Part shown: one piece after another, positions 21,940 through 34,685 of the stretch
Layout of the letters: each line of letters starts with the position of its first letter
Numbering within the stretch: the stretch's first letter is position 1
Position numbers and translations under genes: made by a program
The notes under the pieces: generated by a model
Told to the model about the DNA's origin: nothing
The model's database searches: none
What the model saw: only the letters and a program-made list of their open reading frames with translations
Assembly: GCA_036897095.1 (NCBI GenBank)
Contig: JAYMSP010000135.1
Span: forward strand, 1 to 64,000
Direction: 5' to 3'
From: Plantago elongata
Taxonomy: Eukaryota > Streptophyta > Magnoliopsida > Lamiales > Plantaginaceae
DNA: 64,000 nt

Positions 21940-24900
21940 TTACTTGGCCAGAACTTTTATGAAGAGATGGACTTTCTTTTTGTAAATGGACCGCAGCTCC
22001 TCATTAGCTTCTATACCAATTCTCCTGCATAGTTGAAAATATGGGATGTGTGATTAGGCTTTCACTTTCTGGAAACTGAGTGAAGGGCATATCACTTTCT
22101 GGTAAAAGAAGAACATCTTGTTTTTATTTTTCAATGAGAAAGACGAGAGATTACTTTGTGATACTGCCAATAAATTATTAGTATCACCAGATCATAGGAC
22201 AAAGAATGGGAAGTTGCTCAGCTGATTGGATAAATTTGACATGTTCAGAGGAAGGCTTAGATTTTTGAGAAAAGGAATACTAACCCTATTTTGGAGCCTT
22301 TGCTGCCTATTAAAATTTTCCGTTGGCTTATCTTGGCAGTGACAAAATGCTGCTCAATTCGAAGTGAGCCATCGTTCAACTCAATCCAGTCCATCAAACG
22401 ATGCTCAATGCCATACGGGATTTCCTGCATCCAGAAAGTTAATTTCATAAATGTTTATATTCATCCAAGTTGTCATATCAACTAAGTTTTCAACATTATG
22501 CTCAGTCCCCTATTCTATCTGATAAAAATGTGAAAAAGAACTAAAGAAGCATTACCTGATGGACATGGTCCAGCAATTTTTCTCTCACAACTTCTAGTGA
22601 TATACGCTTCATAACCTCTTCGCTCATGACAAAAGGATCTTCATCCCATGGTCTTTTTACTGACTAAAGAAAAGAAACAATAAGCACCTGTATCAGTTTA
22701 GACGTGGAATATCTTATCCAATTGAGACCTTGAAGGAAGGGTTCAAGTCCCAACGGCAAAGTACAACAAAATCTTAAGAACTTAGTTGCAGGGAACAAAA
22801 TTAGGAGAAAATACAGGTATATAGAGCTACAACTAGGGGTGAGCAAAATCAGGACCGGACCGAAAAATCGGTCCTCGGTCTGGTCCTCAGTATGGAGGAT
22901 TTCAACTTTTCGGTCCTTAGTCCGGTCCGGTCCAAAAACCGACAAAACCGCATGTCCACCGACCGAACCGAAATTTAACAAATATACTGTATATTATATA
23001 CACTATTCCTCAAAAACCCTAACCCCAAAATAACTCCACACACAAATTGAATCCCCCAAACATCCGTGTGGAAGAAAAATCAGTTTCCCTCTCCTTCCCT
23101 CAACAAAGCAAATCAGGTAGTGTAATTGGAATTCGATTTAGGGTTTCTGAATTGGGGCTAACCATACAATGTACGCCTCTTCATGCCGCCGCCGTGAGTC
23201 GTGACCCGTGAATCTGCTGTCTTCAGTCTTCACTCTTCCGTTCCCGATCCAAAACCCATCGACCATCGACCAGCTCCACGCCGCCCATCTGACGGATACA
23301 GTTGCCGGCTGCCGCACCACCCTCTACCCAGTCGCCGGACACCGCCGCACCACGCTCTTCACTCTTTTTTGGGTTATTTTTTGGACTTTGGAAATGTTTG
23401 GAAGCAGATTAACACAACTGAGGAATAAAAAAATAGATGTAGCTTTACCACAACAGAACCAAAGTCTACTGAAATCCCCAGATTCTTCTTATAACACTTT
23501 GCGAATGTCCTTTTTATGTTTTTTCTATTTTTTTTTTGTAAAAGTCGGTCCATTCGGTCCAAGCCCGAAATCGGACCGACTTTTTCGGTCCGGTCCGGGC
23601 CTCGGGATTCAAAAAACCAAAATTCGATCCGGTCCGGGCCTGAACTGATGCTCACCCCTAGCTACAATAGCTAAAACACAAAATTTCCGACGTATACACA
23701 TTTGTTAAAGATATACCAGACTAATACTCTAGGACAATGAAAACAGTGCCTTTATAGTGGTGGAAGGAGTTGTAAACTATATAGATTACCTGTCTAGTTA
23801 GATAATGAGTTAGCTCTTTTATCCCAGCACCCTTCAGTCCTGAGACTAAGAACTGCCTACAAAGCAGCTGAACTGTATCAGGTACCTCACAGATTGATCA
23901 GATAACGCTGTAAAAAGAAAATGATAAACATACCTGTCATATCCTGGAAGCAGACTAAATTCATCAGCAACCCTAGAGAGATCTTTCTTGTCTGGAACCA
24001 AGTCAATCTTGTTTATGCATAAGATACGTTTCTGTTCTGGGTTCTTAATTGAGCCCATTCTGTGGATCAATCTTATCACTCTTGAATCAGGCCTAGATGA
24101 ACAACACGAAACAAAGTCACTTGGGCCCAATTAATTTCAGGTATACAGACGCAATAGTCGTATACTCTGAATTATATTACTACCATAACTCTGTAACTCA
24201 GTCGCAACTAAGCATAAAATTGTTTCAGCAGTTCATTTTCTTGGTCTGTAGTGTCTATTAGTGCATGTCTTATTTATACATGTAAATATTACAACTGAAT
24301 ATACATGACACACAAATCTGTAGCTACTAATTACAGCTGGTAGTTTCTATGACATCTAATAATGGCAGTGTTGTATAAGCAGACACACAGTAAAGGAAAT
24401 GAGATCTTGCCTTCACAGAATGGAGAATTTAAGAATTCATTGAGACAGTTTCTTTGGATTAGACCATTCCATGATAAGAGAAGGAGACATGTGGAAACAA
24501 AAGTTTTTACTTTTTCTTTGTCACTCGGTGTTTTAGTAATTCTAAACCAAGTAATGACTCTCAAGCGCAGCTTAAGAGGGTTCTGAGTTGTTCCTCATTT
24601 ACTCTAGTAAAAAGCTAAAAATTAGTTGGAAACACATTAAGGCACTTTTTACATGCGCATACCCAGTCTATACACACACACATCTACTTCTTACATATAC
24701 TGAATGACAGAGATCTTACATGCACATAACATAAAGAATCACTAATTCACTCCATATGATAACTGGAACGCTACATCAAGTTTTATTTCTGGATAGCTAC
24801 TAGCATTTTCCTGTAGAAGGATATCCATAGTTGAAAAAAAGAAAACCTTGTAAGATGTCTATCCACGTCAAACATAACTATAAGCACGTCATAGAGCTCC

Positions 24901-26554
24901 ATTGAACTCCATGAACTCTGATTGCGAATTCTGATATCCGGGTAAGGAATTCCATTTTTCTTTAGCATCACTCCCGGGGTATCAAAGAAACACTGCATGG
25001 AAAAAAAATTCAGAAACATTCACAGAATACAGTAAGCTCTATCATATGAGTTGTTTGTTGTTAAACAAAAAGGTGTACACATTTCTGCAAATCGATTACG
25101 GCCAAAGAAGACCCATTAAGAATGTACGCACAAAAAGGTTAGAGTAACCTCCAAATTTCTGTTGGAGGTCTATATTCATTATTTATTCTTGTAAGTCTGA
25201 CTTAACATATTGAGGCAAAAAGGCACAAAGATCCATTACCAGTTATCATACACCTAAAGAGATAATTTCATACAGTTTGACCGTGCATGTAGTCTTCCAT
25301 CTGGTCACCTATCCCGATACAACTACACACTCCTCTCACAAGTATTACTAAACATGATAAGTGTAATTCAATTCTAAAATCCAGACTTGTGGTCATCTTA
25401 ACAATAAAGTACGGTCTCACTGTAAAAGACGAGAGATATTGCCCTATTTATATAAAGGCATACTTATAGAGCAAAGGATTTATTTATAAAGTAACACAAG
25501 TTATTGCACACTTATTAGAGGAGTTAGGCCTTACTACTAAGTACTACTCGACCCTCTACTAGCGCCGCGCACGTTTGATCCCGACTTCCCGCTTTCATCT
25601 GATTTATTTAAGACTTGTGGGCTCTACTTACCGTGTCTTCAAACTAAGCCACGGGTCTTTAGCGAATACTATCGACTATCTAACTAGCTGGTATGCCTTA
25701 CAAGAAAGTACTTCACCTCACGGTTCCAGCCGCAAATGATTAATGAAAATACAGCTAACTTGATCTTTTTCTCAAAATAGGGAGGGGGTCCTACAAGCTC
25801 CATGTGTATGTATGCGTAGGTAACTCGCATAGGAAATAAAATACCAACAATTTGAGAAACATATACTAGTACAAGACTACAAGTCAAGTAAGGTACACGG
25901 AGACATACAATTTGAGTAGCTCCTTGAGTCCAAACACCCAACACTTGTTGAGTAGTTGCATTGACCTTCCTCGAAACAGCAGCAACCTTGGTCCCAATCT
26001 ACATTCGAACACCGCAAACAACACTATAAGAACCCACAAATCAGAACATAAGAAATGAATAAAGAGCTTCGTGTAATTACAATGCAATTGGTAAGAGCAG
26101 ATTTGCCGGCATTCGGAGGCCCCATAATACCGACCGACAATGACCTCTGATCCTCCACCTTGACATCCCCTGGATCCACCCCCTTCTTATCATTATCATC
26201 CAAAGCAGCAGCGAGAAACGACTGTGCACTAGCACCAGTTCGATTCTTCTTCTCCAGTTCCCTCTCAAGCCTCCTCAATTTAGCAACATCTTCATCAAAA
26301 ACTTTCCTCTTCACTCTGTTTCGGTACTTGACGTCCCAATTTGTCGTCGCGGTTTGACTGGTTTCGTCATCTGGATTGAGGCCTGTATCGTAGTGCGAGC
26401 TGTCGAATACGGCGGTGTGGTTGTCTGGAGGTGGCTGTGGCTCGTCGGGCTGAGGCTGAGCTGAGTAGAATCGATGGAGTGACGAGTATTGATTATGGTT
26501 GGAGAAGGAGGTTAGAGGCGCTCTCAATCGAAATGCTCTCACAGCAGCTTTCAT
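21940..26554 (-). CDS. ERA-like GTPase, probably mitochondrial
   Basis: GTPase of the Era family, which binds small-subunit rRNA during ribosome assembly. Exons 26554-26081, 25998-25909, 24992-24847, 24092-23934, 23856-23790, 22663-22556, 22424-22285 and 22024-21940 join in frame to 422 residues. G1 is 'GPPNAGKS' (145-152), G3 'DTPG' (192-195), G4 'NKID' (264-267), and 'VSGLKG' stands for G5. A C-terminal KH domain is seen in 'ILIGSKGSKIGRIGIEA' with the expected GSKG loop. The N-terminus is rich in Arg and Ser with no acidic residue for about 35 residues, then a Pro/Gln-rich linker, suiting a mitochondrial presequence as in Arabidopsis At1g30960; plastid targeting cannot be excluded. Intron 5 carries an 827-bp hAT-like element. 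Confidence 0.92.
22834..23660. mobile_element. hAT-like non-autonomous DNA transposon
   Basis: An 827-bp element in intron 5 of the ERA-like GTPase gene. Ends are the inverted repeats TAGGGGTGAGCA (22834-22845) and TGCTCACCCCTA (23649-23660). Flanks GCTACAAC (22826-22833) and GCTACAAT (23661-23668) form an 8-bp target duplication matching at 7 of 8 positions, as expected for hAT. Next to each end are GGTCCGGTCC-rich subterminal repeats in inverted arrangement. No transposase domain is visible. The inner part has a 146-codon open frame (23208-23648) that looks like chance sequence running into the subterminal repeats. Confidence 0.85.
25430..25690. other. Compositionally odd patch in ERA-like gene intron 2
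   Basis: Intron 2 (24993-25908) contains a stretch less AT-rich than the rest, with GCGCCGCGCACG near 25562 and short direct motifs such as TACTACTAAGTACTACTCG near 25532-25550. It may be an old insertion. No terminal repeats or coding signal seen. Confidence 0.3.
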
Positions 26555-26649
26555 CTCAGTAGAGGCTGAGGCTATGGCGGAAACAGAAATGGGGTTTTAG
26601 GGGTTTCTGTAAACAATGCCATTCGCAGTGTATGCAGATTATTTTATTT

Positions 26650-26840
26650 TCTCATATCATTTTAATATCTATTTTTAATATCGAATTTTTTATTACATAT
26701 GAAAATTTTCTGTATTTTATTTGTGGATCTTTATTTAGAATATATGAATTGTTATATACTGTCTGTAAAATTTTATTTAAGGTCATAAATTTTTATTTAA
26801 AATATATAAGTTCTAATGTAAAAAAGAGTGGAAAAACCAA
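26650..26840. repeat. Dispersed AT-rich repeat, copy A
   Basis: Built from loose copies of a unit like GTCTGTAAAATTTTATTTAA, with TTTAGAATATATGAA. The same vocabulary and order recur at about 40680-40990, so this is a dispersed family. No coding capacity; class unknown. Confidence 0.55.
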
Positions 26841-26897
26841 TTTTTCCCTATACGATCTCCCAATTTGTCCAATGGAACTTACATATTTGATTTAGAG

Positions 26898-26987
26898 TTA
26901 TTCAAAATTATTTATTTTAATTGGCCCTAATTGAATTGGAATTATTTAGAATAATTTATTCTAATTCGGCCCTAATTGAATTGGAAT
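26898..26987. repeat. Tandem pair of about 45 bp
   Basis: Two adjacent copies sharing GGCCCTAATTGAATTGGAA, with TTATT-CTAATT before it. Slightly diverged. The surrounding 26555-27605 is intergenic and holds the shared upstream or downstream DNA of the ERA-like and BDP1 genes. Confidence 0.6.
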
Positions 26988-27605
26988 GGAGAAGACTACA
27001 AGTTTACCCCCAATTTTTTAATGTACTCGTTGAGCGTATTAATATTATCATTGTTTAGAATTAACCATGTGCATTGTACATAAATTTAAAGTTGATTTGT
27101 TCTCGCAATTTGAGAGTAGTGTCAATCTATATCATTTGTAATGATTTTATTACAAATCGATCAATACACCACCCCCGAATACGTCTAGTTATAATATTAC
27201 ACCACACACGTCTCACTTGACAACAATATGATTCATTTTCTGGGTGCTTCTTTTTCCTCTTTTAAGAAAAGCCCTAGTGTTAATTGAAATTAAACAAAAT
27301 CTTCAGTTTTTCTAGTTTTGTACTTGCGAGTTGCGACTTACTGATAAATCTGCTTTTCCATCCAAATTCATAGAATACCAATGACGCAATTTCCGAAGTT
27401 TGAAAAGAAGTCTCCTCATTTTAGTTTCGCATCCTTGGCTTAAACGAAGCACTGCAGTAATAATAGTAACCATATGTGTATAACTGTGTTTTCAGGTTCG
27501 ATACAATTAAAGAGTTACATTTCTTCCTAATCAACTATTCAACTGTGATCATGATATTCTACAAGACTACAACCATCCACAATAAATAATCATGTTTCGG
27601 ACAAG

Positions 27606-30600
27606 TCATATGTCGCTCTTGTATTGGCTCCATTGAAGCATATCATCTTCGCTATCGTAAGGCTCCTCAATGGGATCCGCAGTTTCTTGAACTACATCAT
27701 GTGCTGCTACATCTTCTTTGCACTCTTCTTCATGAACCTGCTCGTTTAAAGCTGCTGCTTCATCCTATACAAGTTAACAAGCATCACAGAGAGGTCAGCT
27801 ATATTGATAGTGATTAATTACACTACTGCATGACAAAAGGTAGATGAGATACATCTGCTTGAGAAGTCCCTTCTGCAACTTCCTCGCCTGTCAAATCTAC
27901 GGATTCATCATTCTCAGCGTTTCGTTCTTCTTCTTCTTCTTCTTCTTGATCTGCCATTTTCTTCAAGCGTTCGATCAAAACTTCATAATGGGAAAGATCT
28001 GAAAAAATGAGATTATTACATGTTACGAAAAGTCAAAAACAATTCATCAAGCAAGCTTGAGATAAATTCACAAAAAGTGGATCTCATCGTAAGTGCATGC
28101 CTTTAGTGCGGTTAGTCAGAGCATCACGGAGCCTCAACGGTTGCTGCCTCTCTTCTTTCTTATACTTCAACTTTATTTGATGACGGGTACGACTAGGGAA
28201 AAGTTGTTGGATCATAGAAAGGTCTGCCCCAAACTGGCTTACTCCCTTGCAAAAGAAACAAAAGGTAAACTTCTCACTGCCACCATCATTTCATGTGCAT
28301 TTTTTTTTTCTTTCCGTTTATTTCCCCAATGGTAATTATGTCATGCAGATGCAGAAGTCCTTGTATAGTTCATTCTAATGGACGTTGTAAACATTATTTA
28401 TCAATTGCCATATCCTCTGGTATCCATTAGAAAGCACAAGCAGATTTCAAGCATTCATGTACGAATATACACAAGTACTATGAAGACATACCTTATAGAA
28501 CAATTCAGTGTCCTGTTTAGACCATCTTACTGTAGGTGTTCTGTCCATGTATGTATGGTAATTGACCAAGATACTGCTCTCTTCTATCACAGGGTTTTCT
28601 TGATCATCATTTTCTTCTTCGCCTTCTCTATATGTGAAGGGTTCATCTTCTTCATTGTATAGAGCCGAAGAATCCCCATTACTGAAAAGTAAAAAGTATG
28701 AAACAGCATAAATTCCAGACGAGGATAAGTACCCAGTGAAAAGCTTTAGAACATAAAATTCAGAGTCATCATGCCATATACAGATGTAGCCTCTGCCAAT
28801 TCATACATGCATGAGGCAGCAACAACAATTCTCTGAAGTAATATAAAAATGGACAGACCAACAACAATGTAAAATTTAAACAGACAGATAAAAGGGGTAA
28901 AGAACACATATATGACACTGCATGTGGTTAAATATGTTGTATGGTAAAAGAAGTGCCCAGGCTAAAGAATCCCAAACAGTCACTATGACATGCATATTCT
29001 ATGAACGCCGACAATTGTGCAGAGTGTGAAATATGACCCAAAGGATAAGGCTTAAAAAAAGGACATCCCATATTTCGGGTTCTAACAAAAAGATAAAGCA
29101 AGTATCGCGTGTTCAACAACTTAAGTTGGAAAAGGTGCTTGATAGTTACCTTGGTTTCACTGCAGGTTTAGATGCCGCCACATCCTTTTTCTGCAACATA
29201 TTGGTACAAAATTTACAAACCTTGAAATATTACCAATTTGTAGAAAATATGCCAGATCCTCCTCCCACTACCACATACACACAAAAATAAGAATTAAATA
29301 AAAAAATGTACTCCACACTGCACAATATGCATCCATCATACAGAAGCATTCCGCAAAATTTGGGATTACATACCGTTTGCTGGTCCCAGTGTTCTCCAAG
29401 CCGAATTACATCTCTAAGACATACAGTTCCCATGTCTATAAGTTCAGGGTCCATATTTACTAGGGACGGGTCCACTGCATTAAGAAAGTTCCGATAAAAA
29501 AACTAATTGGAGACAAAATGCAGCAATTCTCTATTATCGGGAGTTGGGGACAAATACCCTGTCTTGAGTGTCTTCGCTTAGTAGAATGGGAGAATTTTTT
29601 TGGCTTTAAATCTGCAACCTGAGCAGATACTTCCTTGGCCTTCTTCTGTTTTTTGGCTGGCTTTTCTTTTTCTCCATCAGATTTTCCAGACTTTTTTCTA
29701 TTTGACTTATTTGCTTTGGGTTCATTCTCTAGTTGAATTTGGTCATCATGATCATTGTCCTCGACGGCAGGACTATAAGGAACTTCGTCTGGCAGCTCAT
29801 TGATTCCAGGAACATTCTCTGCTTCATCAAGTTCCCCAAAACTGACTTTTCTTTTGCGAGGCCGTAATACTCTACCAATTTCATTCTCTTGGCCGGATGT
29901 ACAAGCAATTTTCTGAGGCAAAGGAAGATCAGATGCAATATGAGCTGCATGTTTTCCTTTCTTTGCTCTGCGTGAAACCTATTCAATAATCAAAGTTATG
30001 CCTCACAATCAGGGAAAAAAAATACAGACTATATAAAGGATCATCGATTTTGAGGGAGAACATAGACATCAGAGCCTAGAGTAACTAATAAGTAGCTTAC
30101 AAGTTTTGCAGGATTTTCAGGCACACCCTCCAGATTGCTGCCTGGGTCCAACTGAGTTGTCTCTATCGGATTCATAGACTCTTCAGTCACAGGTAGCTCA
30201 GAGGTTTCTTCAATCGGTGCACAATCAGTTGATCCTACTGATGAAACATTTAGAACATCACCATGTAGAAAATTCTTCTCAGTTGAATTGGTGTCTCGTG
30301 CATTCGGTGGGTTGGAGACTGATTTTGTGCTGGCTACATGATGGCCTTTGCTGGTCTTTATCTTCGGCTTTGGTTTATATTTTCCAGAGCTCCGTGCTGG
30401 ACAATGAGAATTGCGTCAACATAGTCTCGAGTTAGAAAATTCATAAAGCAGGCTTCTTAAAATTGCACATACCAGGTGCAGTTGTTAGCTCAGACAAGAC
30501 AGTAGAATCCATGACATCTGTTTCCTGCAAAACACTGAATTAAGTCTCTAGCAAACCAAATCTAACCATCAAAATTTCACGAGCAGCAAACGAGACTGAC

Positions 30601-31163
30601 GGCCCAAGGTCTAACCTCTCTTTCACATTCTTTATATTTCATGGAAATGCCACTGCCACTCCTTGATCCCGCAGCAGTCCCAGGGTTTCCCTCTTCCAAC
30701 AGTTCTGGGTATGTCGGAAGTTCAGAGTCATCATTTGCGTGGGTTGAGTCCTCCACAACAATATCCAACCCAAATCCTATATTCTCAGGGTTAAGAATAT
30801 TAACAGATATTGAATCTGGAGGGATAAAACCTCCTGTGACAGCATTAGAGTCAATGGTACTAAGTATACGATCAGAAGCCACAAAGCTATTGTCTGATGG
30901 CAGCTCTGCATTCTTCTGTGGCTCGGTTAATTCACTAGGTGCAGTATCACTAGCTCGGACAGCAATCGAAGAAGGCACATAACCTACAGCTAAATTCTTT
31001 TTTGGTAGCTTGATCTTTGCTTTCGGTTGAAATTTGCCCGCTGGTCTAGCTGCAAAAGCATTGAAATTAGTTCGCTGGAAAAAAAAGTAATGAAACTAGC
31101 ATGAAAAGTAACTTTACCCTTCTTCACAGCAACATCATCAAATATATCATCGAATGGATCCAT
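27606..31163 (-). CDS. BDP1: TFIIIB subunit B'' (BDP1) homologue
   Basis: Subunit of the RNA polymerase III initiation factor TFIIIB, acting in the nucleus on tRNA, 5S and similar genes. Eleven exons join in frame to 676 residues: 31163-31118, 31049-30616, 30524-30473, 30396-30101, 29978-29558, 29474-29374, 29190-29150, 28681-28492, 28245-28101, 27998-27853, 27764-27606. The N-terminal half is low complexity and charged, with two 'KPKPKIK'-like stretches. The core has 'DMGTVCLRDVIRLGEHW' and a SANT domain split over exons 8-9 ('VRWSKQDTELFYK', 'FGADLSMIQQLFPSRTRHQI', 'KLKYKKEERQ'), the BDP1 hallmark. Exon 9 ends at AAAG|GCATGC; only this GC donor keeps frame into 'DLSHYEVLIERL'. The C-terminus is acidic. 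A leader intron likely runs from about 32279 to 31186. Confidence 0.9.
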
Positions 31164-33002
31164 AGCAAGTCTTGCTCAGGTTGTAACTGCATGGAAATCG
31201 AGACAAAACAATGTCAAGCTACAAAACACACGTGGATAATGTCTCATGAGTGATCTGCATAGCATGTTAACACACACATAGATTGATTCGTACACAAGTT
31301 TTTCTGTGAGGCTCGTAAGATTCTTACATGTAAATGCAAAACTTAAACTACACTAACTCTAACAACCCTTCAGTAGTTTTTAAGGTGTTCACTATTTAAT
31401 TGGATAGAGATGACACTGATTGGAAACTTTGTAATCTTGATTGAGAGCATTGCTTCTTCTAAATAAAATCTGCTTCTTCTAAAAGTCTTAGTTTAGATAC
31501 TTAAGTTATGAGTATGAGCACAAACAAGTTTGAAGCAAAGTATCAAGTTACTTTCTGAAAAGAAATGTCACACTCTGAATTCTGTAAATTTTAAAACAAA
31601 ATGCCGATTCCATCCCTCTGGCTACAAGTGCACCAAGATTTCTGCACTGTCAGGCTAGAAAACCCATGGGGATGCATGATCTTCATATCATGTTAGCAGA
31701 TACACAAAAACATCGAATGTGCAGTGTGAACTAGGTTGCGCGAGAAAAAAACTTAAACACCAAGAAAACAGATTATTACACCAAAGCAAAATCATACCAC
31801 TCTATTAATCAATTAGCTGAGATTTAAGTTGATAGTAGAGTATAACCAACTTGAAGAAGCCATGTACTGATCTCTCAATACGACTTTGAGTGAATGCCCA
31901 CAACATTTGTAGACGTTCAGTTGAATAAACCAATCATGACAATGAGAAACAAAACAAAAATATATATTCTAAAAATGGAATGCAATGCAATGCCTGAGCT
32001 TTTGGGGAAAATAAAAAGGAAAACAAGGATATTGGTGAATATAATACATCAATGATCGATCGTCTTAATCTAAATGCTAATAACAAATTAATTCATAAAC
32101 AATTCACATACACAAACGCGGATTTGCTGCTAGTCCACGTGCGGGGACGTCGGACGTCCCAGGTCGCCGGAATCATCGCCGGCGACGGTTTTTATATTAA
32201 TTCGCTCTAATGCTTCCTAATCCGGAAAAAAAACTGAATATGAAAAATGAAATTGGAGAGTGGAGAAAATCAAACAAACCTGGACGTGCGTGGAGAAGAA
32301 AAGAAATTGCAACCGTGAATTCCTTCCTTCCTTCCTTCCTTCCTTCCTGCTTAACCGTGAATACCTTCCTAGTTAATGATAACAAGCAAATTTGACCGCG
32401 TGTTTTCGTTATAATATTAAATCTTAATTTTATACAAGAAAAAATGTTCGTCAATACGTACCCTCAAAGTGATACACTGTAACATTTGTTACATAAACAC
32501 CCTTATTATATTAAAATGAGACTGGCCAGTTTATTATATCTTTTAAAAAGTTAAAAAGATATTAAAAAGTATAAAAAAACATTTTACATTTTCTTATATA
32601 TGAAAATAAAAATTACAGTAAAATTAATGTACTTAAATTAAATTTTTCTCGAATTTTTGATATGCAATTATATGCGCAACTAATAATATCCATAAAATAT
32701 GTGTCTGGCTCCGCGGAACATTTAATGAATAACTTTTCTTTAAACAGATAAGACAAAAAGCTTGAGAATTAGATGTCACAATATAGAGTAAAATAATCAT
32801 TTTCGAAGAATTGCACATCCAATCAAAGCTTTCAAGTTAAGACATTCATTAATCAAGAATTCACGGGTTGAATTACCGAATTGATGATATTTATCCTATG
32901 TATAGAGATTTACTGAAGAGTTATTGCCGATAAGTATTTATTCGACTGAATATTGTAATTGTAATATCGTATCTTAAATAAAATAAAGAATTACACATCT
33001 CA
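31164..33002. other. BDP1 leader region and divergent spacer to CNX3
   Basis: Between divergent genes. A BDP1 leader intron is likely, with donor GTCCAG|GTTTG near 32279 and acceptor CATGCAG near 31186. A GC-rich patch at 32130-32190 includes a CACGTG near 32137. The part right of 32450 is AT-rich without recognised features. Confidence 0.45.
32318..32349 (+). repeat. (TTCC)n microsatellite
   Basis: About seven TTCC units, in the probable 5' leader or promoter of the BDP1 gene. A likely length-polymorphic site. Confidence 0.8.
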
Positions 33003-33310
33003 TGTAACACCTTAGAATTTCAAGTCAAATTCATAGAGTTTAAAGGGACTGAAAACGATACTCATACCAATAAAGTACCCCTTTCTTTTCGAAAATCCAC
33101 CGAAATACCTCCAGAGTCAAATGTGTTTGTTCTGGATCAATCATATTAAGGGTGACCAACTGGGCAATTTATCGGTTTGTGCACGAGTGATGTTAAAGTA
33201 CACGGGAAAGTACTTGTGGACCAACATATCGTCCAGAAAATTGTACATGAATAACCACATCGGCTCAAAATATCGGAACTCGACTGTTAGCGGTCGGGTC
33301 GTTTCTAACT
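33003..33310 (+). mobile_element. Decayed Cassandra-like LTR (TRIM, LTR retroelement)
   Basis: Begins TGTAACACC and follows the same order of words as the clearer Cassandra LTR at 48436-48749, here on the plus strand: a 5S-rRNA-like core with GGGTGACCAACTGGG near 33151-33165 and GTGCACGAGTGATG near 33179-33192, then a CGGTCGGGTCG tail near 33290-33302. The right end is not sharp and no target duplication is clear, so this is an older fossil than the other copy. It lies about 320 bp upstream of CNX3. It has no coding capacity, which is normal for the family. Confidence 0.65.
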
Positions 33311-33630
33311 CATCATAATTTTGATTTTTGGGTTCTTCATCCTGTCCAATGTCTCATTTTACATAAAAGATTTTACTGTGTGGCAAAAGCTCAGCTTCTG
33401 CGTAAGCTTGTGTATCTACTACCACTTGTCAGTTCTCACTATTACTAGCTCTTCCAATCCGTTACCGGTACATAGCCTAGCCCCGAGCAGCAACGAACGG
33501 TTCGTTTCATCGTAGTCATTACCTTTTTCTAAAAATGTCCGCCAGCTGTTTGTAGAAATTCTTCAATGAATATATGATCTTGACTTTAACCAAATCCTTC
33601 ACCTATATGATCTTAATTTCAACTCAACAG

Positions 33631-34685
33631 ATGATGCTACTACGTCGAACCGCACCGAAACTTATCAAGGCTCTGGGGACAAGTAGCAGGTTCCTTAGTA
33701 GTAGTGACCATGATCTCTTGAAACATATTGCAGAACTCAACCAGGTCTATCTTTTTACTTGATAAAGATTGAGTCTTGATGGTTGATTGGTTATATTGCC
33801 TATAATCATAAGATGGAATGGTAGTCTTTGCATCTACATTTTAAGTATTCTGACATGTTTACGATATATATGTCTAGTAGTCTTAAATTAAATGCCTCCT
33901 TTAATCTGCGATTACTAGTGTTACACATGATCGGTAACTAAAAAACTATGTGAAGGTTGCACTGAATTTGAATGGTTGGGTGGAATTGACGATTTCTATA
34001 GTAGTGGTGTTATATTATCTGCATAGCTTGATCTTATGTATGCCGTGTTGCTGCCGTGTTATTGTTTGTGAATATTTAGTTTGTGTAGGAAATGGAATCC
34101 GTGTTTGGAGAACCACCTCCAGCTGGTCTTTCTGGTTCTACGGACAACAGAAGTTTGGTTCAAGAATCTCTTACTCCGACTGATGATATTGCTAAAAGAG
34201 ATTTTGTTTCTGGTTTGACGCATATTGGTAGTAAAGGTGAAGCACAGATGGTGGATATCTCGTCAAAAGAGGTGACTAAGAGAGTGGCTCTTGCGAGTTG
34301 CAAAGTTATCTTGGGCCAGAAGGTGTTTGATTTGGTTTCAGCTAACCAGATGGAAAAAGGAGACGTTCTAGTTGTAGCCAAAATTGCTGGAGTATGTGGG
34401 GCGAAGCAAACCAGCAATCTCATTCCACTCTGCCATAACATCAATCTGACAAATGTCCGTGTGAATCTGACTTTGAATCCTAGTGATCTTAGTGTCGAGG
34501 TAGAAGGCGAAGCCAGCTCAACTGGGAAAACTGGGGTAGAGATGGAAGCCTTGACTGCAGTCAGTATTGCCGGTCTAACCGTGTATGACATGTGCAAAGC
34601 TGCTTCAAAGGATATTGTTATTACAAATGTTCGACTCGAAAGCAAAAGTGGAGGAAAAAGTGGAGACTGGTCCAGGAAGATATGA
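33631..34685 (+). CDS. CNX3: Cyclic pyranopterin monophosphate synthase, CNX3 (MoaC)
   Basis: Molybdenum cofactor synthesis, step 1b: with CNX2 (MoaA) it converts GTP-derived 3',8-cyclo-dihydro-GTP to cPMP in the mitochondrial matrix. Exons 33631-33744 and 34089-34685 give 236 residues. The first exon is a basic, Ser-rich presequence ('MMLLRRTAPKLIKAL', 'SSRFLSSS'). The MoaC domain follows: 'MVDISSKEVTKRVALASCKV', 'AGVCGAKQTSNLIPLCHNI', 'STGKTGVEMEALTAVSIAGL' and 'YDMCKAASKDIVITNV', the last holding the Asp and Lys residues of the active site in the E. coli enzyme. The start is the first of two adjacent ATGs. The gene is tail-to-tail with the ZIP gene, 497 bp apart. Confidence 0.95.

Noticed and set aside
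23208-23648. 146-codon open frame inside the hAT-like element
   Set aside because: It runs into the GGTCC subterminal repeats, shows no transposase or other domain, and overlaps competing frames of similar quality.
34160-34645. 161-codon minus-strand open frame
   Set aside because: Antisense shadow of the MoaC domain of CNX3.
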